Of a stretch of DNA of 64,000 nt, positions 59,489 through 64,000 are shown one piece after another. Numbering within the stretch: the first letter of the stretch is position 1; each line of letters starts with the position of its first letter. Position numbers and translations under genes: made by a program. The stretch is from Aminobacter sp. J41. GTDB lineage: Bacteria; Pseudomonadota; Alphaproteobacteria; Rhizobiales; Rhizobiaceae. Under the pieces are notes generated by a model, which saw only the letters and a program-made list of their open reading frames with translations, made no database searches and was not told where the DNA came from. Where the stretch lies: positions 62,001 through 126,000 of the forward strand of contig NZ_JAGL01000001.1 in NCBI RefSeq assembly GCF_000526635.1, given 5' to 3'.

Positions 59489-59655
59489 AGGCTGAATTTG
59501 GTCCCCGGATAGTGGCGATTCAAGGGCACGGAACATTACACTTCTGTAACATGAGCGTGATCCTAAAGCGGTACGCTGCCTTGGCTGTGCAGGCCGATCA
59601 CTCCTGACGCTTTGGGATGGACATGCCGTGCCGTCCCGCGCTACCCGTTCAGGCC

Positions 59656-62604
59656 ATGAAAAAGGGTGATCATCTCTTCCTCGTCGACGGCTCGGGCTAC
59701 ATTTTCCGCGCCTATCACGCACTGCCGCCACTCACGCGCAAGTCCGACGGCTTGCCGGTGGGTGCCGCCGCGGGCTTCTGCAACATGCTCTGGAAGCTGA
59801 TGCAGGACGCGCGCAACACGGACGTGCGCGCAACGCCCACGCACTTTGCCGTGATCTTCGACTATTCGTCGAAGACGTTCCGGAATGAGCTCTACCCCGA
59901 ATACAAGGCCAACCGCTCCGCGCCGCCGGAAGACCTCATCCCGCAGTTCGGTCTGATCCGCCACGCGACCAAGGCTTTCGACCTGCCCTGCATCGAGATG
60001 GAGGGCTACGAGGCCGACGACCTCATTGCCACCTATGCACGCCTTGCCTCGGAAGCCGGCGCCGAAACGACCATCATCTCGTCCGACAAGGACCTGATGC
60101 AGCTCGTCACGCCGGCCGTGTCGCTCTACGACCCGATGAAGGACAAGGAGATCGGCATCCCCGAGGTCATCGAGAAGTGGGGCGTGCCGCCCGAAAAGAT
60201 GATCGACCTGCAGGCGCTGATGGGCGACTCGGTCGACAACATTCCCGGGGTCCCCGGCATCGGCCAGAAGACGGCCGCGCAGCTTTTGGAGGAATTCGGC
60301 GATCTCGACACGCTGCTGGCGCGCGCGCATGAGATCAAGCAGAACAAGCGCCGCGAGACGCTGATCGAAAACCGCGACAAGGCACTGCTGTCGCGCGAGC
60401 TGGTGCGGCTGAAGAACGACGTGCCGGTCGCCGAGCCTCTCGACTCGCTCGTGCTCCAGCCGCCAAACGCGCCGAAGCTGATCGGCTTCCTCAAGGCGAT
60501 GGAATTCACGACGCTCACCCGCCGCGTGGCCGAGGCCTCCGGTGCGGACGCGTCTGCCATCGAGCCGGCGCATGTGCCGGTCGAATGGGGCACCGAGGCG
60601 CATGGCCCGGATCTCGACGTCGCGTCAGACCCGGCTGCGGTATCCTCAGGCGGCGAAGCTGCGCCCGCCGCTTCGACCTCTCAGGCTCCGGCCGGCTTTA
60701 CCCCGGCAGCGCTGGCCGCGGCGCGGGCATCTGAAGCGGCCGCCACGCCGATCGACACCTCGGCCTATGAGTGCGTGCGCGATCTCGCCACGCTCACCCA
60801 ATGGATCGCGGAAGCCCGCGAGGCTGGCCTTGTCGCCTTCGACACCGAGACGACATCGCTCGATCCGATGCAGGCCGAGCTATGCGGCTTCTCGCTCGCC
60901 ACTCGCCCCGGCCGCGCCTGCTACGTGCCGCTCAACCACAAGTCGGGCGAGACCGACATGTTCGGCGGCGGGCTCATCGAGAACCAGATCCCGATCCGCG
61001 ACGCGCTTGCAGCACTGAAGACGCTGCTCGAAGATCGTTCGGTCCTCAAGATCGTCCAGAACCTCAAATACGACCTCGTCGTCATGCACCGTCACGGCAT
61101 CGACATTACGCCGTATGACGACACCATGCTGATGTCCTACGTGCTGGAGGCCGGAATCAATGGCGGCCACGGCATGGACGCGCTTGCCGAGCGCTGGCTC
61201 GGCCACAAGGCCATCTCCTACAAGAGCGTCGCGGGCTCGGGCAAAAGCGCGCGCACCTTCGACCTGATCGAGCTCAGCCAGGCAACCTGCTACGCCGCCG
61301 AGGACGCGGACGTCACGCTGCGTCTGTGGCGCGTGCTCAAGCCGCGCCTCGTCGAAAAGGGCCTCGTCAGCGTCTACGAGCGGCTGGAACGGCCGCTGGT
61401 GCCGGTGCTGGCCCGCATGGAGCAACGCGGCATCTCGATCGACCGTCAGATCCTCTCCCGCCTCTCGGGCGAGCTCGCGCAGGGCGCGGCAGCACTGGAG
61501 GAAGAGATCCAGCAGCTTGCCGGCGAGCGCTTCAATGTCGGCTCGCCGAAGCAGCTCGGCGAAATCCTGTTCGGCAAGCTTGGCCTGCCGGGCGGCACCA
61601 AGACGAAGACCGGCCAGTGGGCGACCTCGGCGCAGATCCTCGAGGACCTTGCCGCGGAAGGCCACGAGCTGCCGCGCAAGATCGTCGACTGGCGCCAGCT
61701 CACCAAGCTCAAGTCCACCTACACCGACGCCCTGCCCGGCTTCATCAACCGGGAGACAGGCCGCGTCCATACCTCCTACGCGCTTGCCGCGACCACGACC
61801 GGCCGCTTGTCCTCGTCCGATCCCAACCTGCAGAACATCCCGGTCCGCACCGCCGAGGGCCGGCGCATCCGCACCGCCTTCATTGCCGATCCCGGCAACC
61901 TGCTGATCTCGGCCGACTACAGCCAGATCGAGCTGCGCGTCCTTGCCCACGTCGCCGACATTCCGCAGCTGCGCCAGGCCTTTGCCGACGGCATCGACAT
62001 CCACGCGATGACCGCCTCCGAGATGTTCGGTGTTCCGGTCGAGGGCATGCCGAGCGAGGTGCGCCGCCGCGCCAAGGCGATCAATTTCGGCATCATCTAC
62101 GGCATCTCGGCCTTCGGCCTTGCCAACCAGCTGTCGATCCCGCGCGAGGAAGCCGGCGCCTACATCCGCAAGTATTTCGAGCGGTTCCCCGGCATCCGCG
62201 ACTACATGGAAGCCACCAAGGCAACGGCGCGCGACAAGGGCTATGTCGAGACCATCTTCGGCCGCCGCGCGAATTATCCTGAAATCCGCTCGCCGAACCC
62301 GTCGATCCGCGCCTTCAACGAGCGCGCGGCAATCAACGCGCCGATCCAGGGCTCGGCCGCCGACATCATCCGCCGCGCCATGATCCGCATGGAGGACGCG
62401 CTGGAACAGGCGGGGCTCACCCAAACCCGCATGTTGCTTCAGGTGCACGACGAACTCATCTTCGAGGCGCCGGAAGCAGAAGTCGAAGCCGCCATCCCCG
62501 TCATCCGCAAGGTGATGGAAAATGCGGCAATGCCGGCGGTAGCGATGAAAGTCCCGCTGCATGTCGACGCACGCGCGGCAAGAAATTGGGACGAAGCGCA
62601 CTGA
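59656..62604 (+). CDS. polA: DNA polymerase I
   Basis: Removes RNA primers and fills repair gaps. It has 982 residues: a 5'-3' exonuclease domain (about 1-300, FLVDGSGYIFRAYHALPPL, EGYEADDLIATYARL, LMGDSVDNIPGVPGIGQKTA), an Ala-rich linker, a 3'-5' exonuclease with intact acidic residues (VAFDTETTSLDPM, about 400), and the polymerase domain (LLISADYSQIELRVLAHVAD; RRRAKAINFGIIYGIS; LLQVHDELIFE). ATG 59656 gives the conserved MKKGDHLFLVDG start; in-frame ATGs at 59617 and 59623 are possible. It is divergent from the candidate small RNA. Confidence 0.95.
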   Translation: MKKGDHLFLVDGSGYIFRAYHALPPLTRKSDGLPVGAAAGFCNMLWKLMQDARNTDVRATPTHFAVIFDYSSKTFRNELYPEYKANRSAPPEDLIPQFGLIRHATKAFDLPCIEMEGYEADDLIATYARLASEAGAETTIISSDKDLMQLVTPAVSLYDPMKDKEIGIPEVIEKWGVPPEKMIDLQALMGDSVDNIPGVPGIGQKTAAQLLEEFGDLDTLLARAHEIKQNKRRETLIENRDKALLSRELVRLKNDVPVAEPLDSLVLQPPNAPKLIGFLKAMEFTTLTRRVAEASGADASAIEPAHVPVEWGTEAHGPDLDVASDPAAVSSGGEAAPAASTSQAPAGFTPAALAAARASEAAATPIDTSAYECVRDLATLTQWIAEAREAGLVAFDTETTSLDPMQAELCGFSLATRPGRACYVPLNHKSGETDMFGGGLIENQIPIRDALAALKTLLEDRSVLKIVQNLKYDLVVMHRHGIDITPYDDTMLMSYVLEAGINGGHGMDALAERWLGHKAISYKSVAGSGKSARTFDLIELSQATCYAAEDADVTLRLWRVLKPRLVEKGLVSVYERLERPLVPVLARMEQRGISIDRQILSRLSGELAQGAAALEEEIQQLAGERFNVGSPKQLGEILFGKLGLPGGTKTKTGQWATSAQILEDLAAEGHELPRKIVDWRQLTKLKSTYTDALPGFINRETGRVHTSYALAATTTGRLSSSDPNLQNIPVRTAEGRRIRTAFIADPGNLLISADYSQIELRVLAHVADIPQLRQAFADGIDIHAMTASEMFGVPVEGMPSEVRRRAKAINFGIIYGISAFGLANQLSIPREEAGAYIRKYFERFPGIRDYMEATKATARDKGYVETIFGRRANYPEIRSPNPSIRAFNERAAINAPIQGSAADIIRRAMIRMEDALEQAGLTQTRMLLQVHDELIFEAPEAEVEAAIPVIRKVMENAAMPAVAMKVPLHVDARAARNWDEAH

Positions 62605-62686
62605 ATTAGCGGAAGTTATTTTACTTAACGCGAAATTAAGCTGCAGTCGCCAAGTTCTCTCTACTAGTCCGCGGGGGAGAACACGG

Positions 62687-64000
62687 ATGAATGTTGCGGC
62701 CATGCGTCTGCACGAGGATGCAGATGCACACTTGCACGACGCCAGTATCGCCGCCATCGGCGAGCGCGGCAGCCGCCTCGGCGTCGAGATCGCAGATCTT
62801 GCCGGGCTGATCGAGGACGTCGGCGCATTGGGTCACCAGCAGATCCAGACGCTGCGCGACGTGGTCCGCTCGGCCCAGAGTTCCAAGGAAATCAACGCCC
62901 AGCTGCAGTCTTCCATGCAGGAGGTCGGTGCGGCCGCATCGCAGACCCGCGCCGTGCTTCCCCAGAGCGCCGACACGGTCGCCGGCACGCTGGACGACGC
63001 CGTCTCCAACATGAAGGCGCTCAGCGACGGCGTCATGGGCTTTTCGGCGACGCTCGAGAAGGTGACCGAGACGATCAAGCGGGTGCGCGAGGTGTCCGCC
63101 TCGATTAACGAGATCGCGCGCGAGACTCAGCTTGTCGCCATCAATGCCTCGATCGAGGCCGCGCGGCTCGGCGACGCCGGCAAGGGCTTTGCCGTCATCG
63201 GCTCCGCACTTAAGGCGCTGGCCGATCAGGTCGGTGCCGCTGCCAAGCGTAACGAGGAAAGCCTGTCCGCGCTTCAGGTCACGCTCGGCGAACTCACCGA
63301 GAATGCCAATTCCAGCGTCGGCACCGCCGAGGCCGCCATCGCCGCATCAGGCCGCGCCAGCGACGCGACGCGCACGATCCAGTCGCTCGTCCAGACCGTC
63401 GAGGAGCTCGCCGACAACATCGACCTGATGGCCGAGCCGGTCCGCCGCAACATCGAGGCGGCCGACGAGCTGCGCGGGCACCTGCGCTCGATGGTTCAGG
63501 TCGCGAAGGAAAGCGACGCGAAGCTCACCACCGCCGGCGAACGCTCGCAAACCATCCTCGACATCTCCGAGGACTTCATCCTCTTCATCGCCAGCTCCGG
63601 CATCGAGATGCCGGACAGCAACCTGATCGAGATAGCAAAATTCAGGGCAGGCGAAATCGCCGCCCTGTTCGAGCAGGCGGTCGACGGCGGCCGCATCAGC
63701 ATGACGGACCTGTTCGACGAGAACTACCGGCCGGTGCCCGGCACCAACCCGGAGCAGGTGCTGACGCGCTTCACGCCCTTCACCGATGCGGTTCTGCCGG
63801 CGATCCAGGAGCCGGTGCTGCAGCTGGACGAGCGCATCGTCTTTTGCGCCGCCATCGACCGCAACGGGTACCTGCCGACGCACAACCTGATCTATTCGAA
63901 GCCGCAGAGCAGCGATCCGGTCTGGAACGCCGCCAACTGCCGCAATCGCCGCATGTTCAAGGATCGCACGGGCCTGGGCGCCGGGCGCAACACGCGCCCG
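62687..64000 (+). CDS. Soluble methyl-accepting chemotaxis-type receptor, N-terminal 438 residues (cut by window edge)
   Basis: Cytosolic sensory protein with no membrane segment. After a short N-terminus (MNVAAMRLHEDADAHLHD) comes the MCP signalling coiled coil with hairpin tip EIARETQLVAINASIEAARL (about 140-170) and AVIGSALKALADQVGAAAKR. It ends with a C-terminal PAS/Cache-like domain, with VFCAAIDRNGYLPTHNLIYS. Such soluble receptors with the sensor behind the signalling unit occur in Rhizobiales. ATG 62687 follows GGGGGAG. The gene runs open through 64000. The ligand is unknown. Confidence 0.85.
   Translation, partial: MNVAAMRLHEDADAHLHDASIAAIGERGSRLGVEIADLAGLIEDVGALGHQQIQTLRDVVRSAQSSKEINAQLQSSMQEVGAAASQTRAVLPQSADTVAGTLDDAVSNMKALSDGVMGFSATLEKVTETIKRVREVSASINEIARETQLVAINASIEAARLGDAGKGFAVIGSALKALADQVGAAAKRNEESLSALQVTLGELTENANSSVGTAEAAIAASGRASDATRTIQSLVQTVEELADNIDLMAEPVRRNIEAADELRGHLRSMVQVAKESDAKLTTAGERSQTILDISEDFILFIASSGIEMPDSNLIEIAKFRAGEIAALFEQAVDGGRISMTDLFDENYRPVPGTNPEQVLTRFTPFTDAVLPAIQEPVLQLDERIVFCAAIDRNGYLPTHNLIYSKPQSSDPVWNAANCRNRRMFKDRTGLGAGRNTRP

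Overview
This window is a high-GC bacterial chromosome segment made almost entirely of housekeeping genes. Gene content and order point to an alphaproteobacterium of the Rhizobiales (Hyphomicrobiales), most like the Mesorhizobium/Phyllobacteriaceae side. The clues are an irr-type Fur regulator divergent from fabA-fabB-fabI, an HWE-family histidine kinase, a cpa/tad pilus locus, a YlxR-L7Ae fusion between nusA and infB, the lnt-xre-metK-trmB block, and dnaA-dnaN-recF in a row. This assignment rests on gene content and recalled gene order; no search was run.

Layout. 1-365: 5' part of adenosine deaminase (minus). 480-4763: ubiE, ubiB, a vapBC-type toxin-antitoxin pair with its own promoter and operator, and coaBC. 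4764-5088: a pair of 41-bp inverted intergenic repeats. 5089-12380: thymidine phosphorylase, malate synthase G, an alanine/sodium symporter and a lone HyuA-type hydantoinase. 12453-16527: miaB, phoH, ybeY, corC. 16587-25392 (minus): a complete Flp/Tad pilus export locus read pilA, cpaA, cpaB, cpaC, cpaD, cpaE, cpaF(tadA), tadB, tadC. The 56-residue pilin gene is followed by its own terminator. Divergent from it (25692-27561) are a small secretin-N-domain protein and two TadE/TadG-like pseudopilins. 27668-36641: deoB, mutM, enoyl-CoA hydratase, rpsT, dnaA, dnaN, recF, moeB-like. 36648-42811: 2-hydroxyacid dehydrogenase, an SH3 protein, irr, fabA-fabB-fabI, rsmC-like. 42887-54573 (minus): the translation/RNA operon rimP, nusA, ylxR, infB, rbfA, truB, then an HWE kinase, rpsO and pnp. 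54755-58953: lnt, xre, metK, trmB. 59075-59488 (minus): a candidate small RNA and a 52-residue protein. 59656-64000: polA and the start of a soluble chemotaxis-type receptor.

Functional themes are ubiquinone and coenzyme A synthesis, nucleoside salvage (add, deoA, deoB split between two places), tRNA/rRNA maturation, replication initiation and repair, type II unsaturated fatty-acid synthesis, and surface attachment by Tad pili.

No phage, plasmid, CRISPR or insertion sequence is visible, and no conspicuous new multi-gene system was found. The less ordinary signals are small. They are (a) tandem CU-rich-loop hairpins beside a DUF1127-like protein upstream of polA, (b) a promoter plus terminator-like attenuator in the rimP-nusA leader, (c) a perfect operator palindrome at vapBC, and (d) gene-order breaks (corC without lnt, ubiE without mutM, lnt-trmB facing away from rimP), one of them marked by a palindromic repeat, which suggest past inversions.
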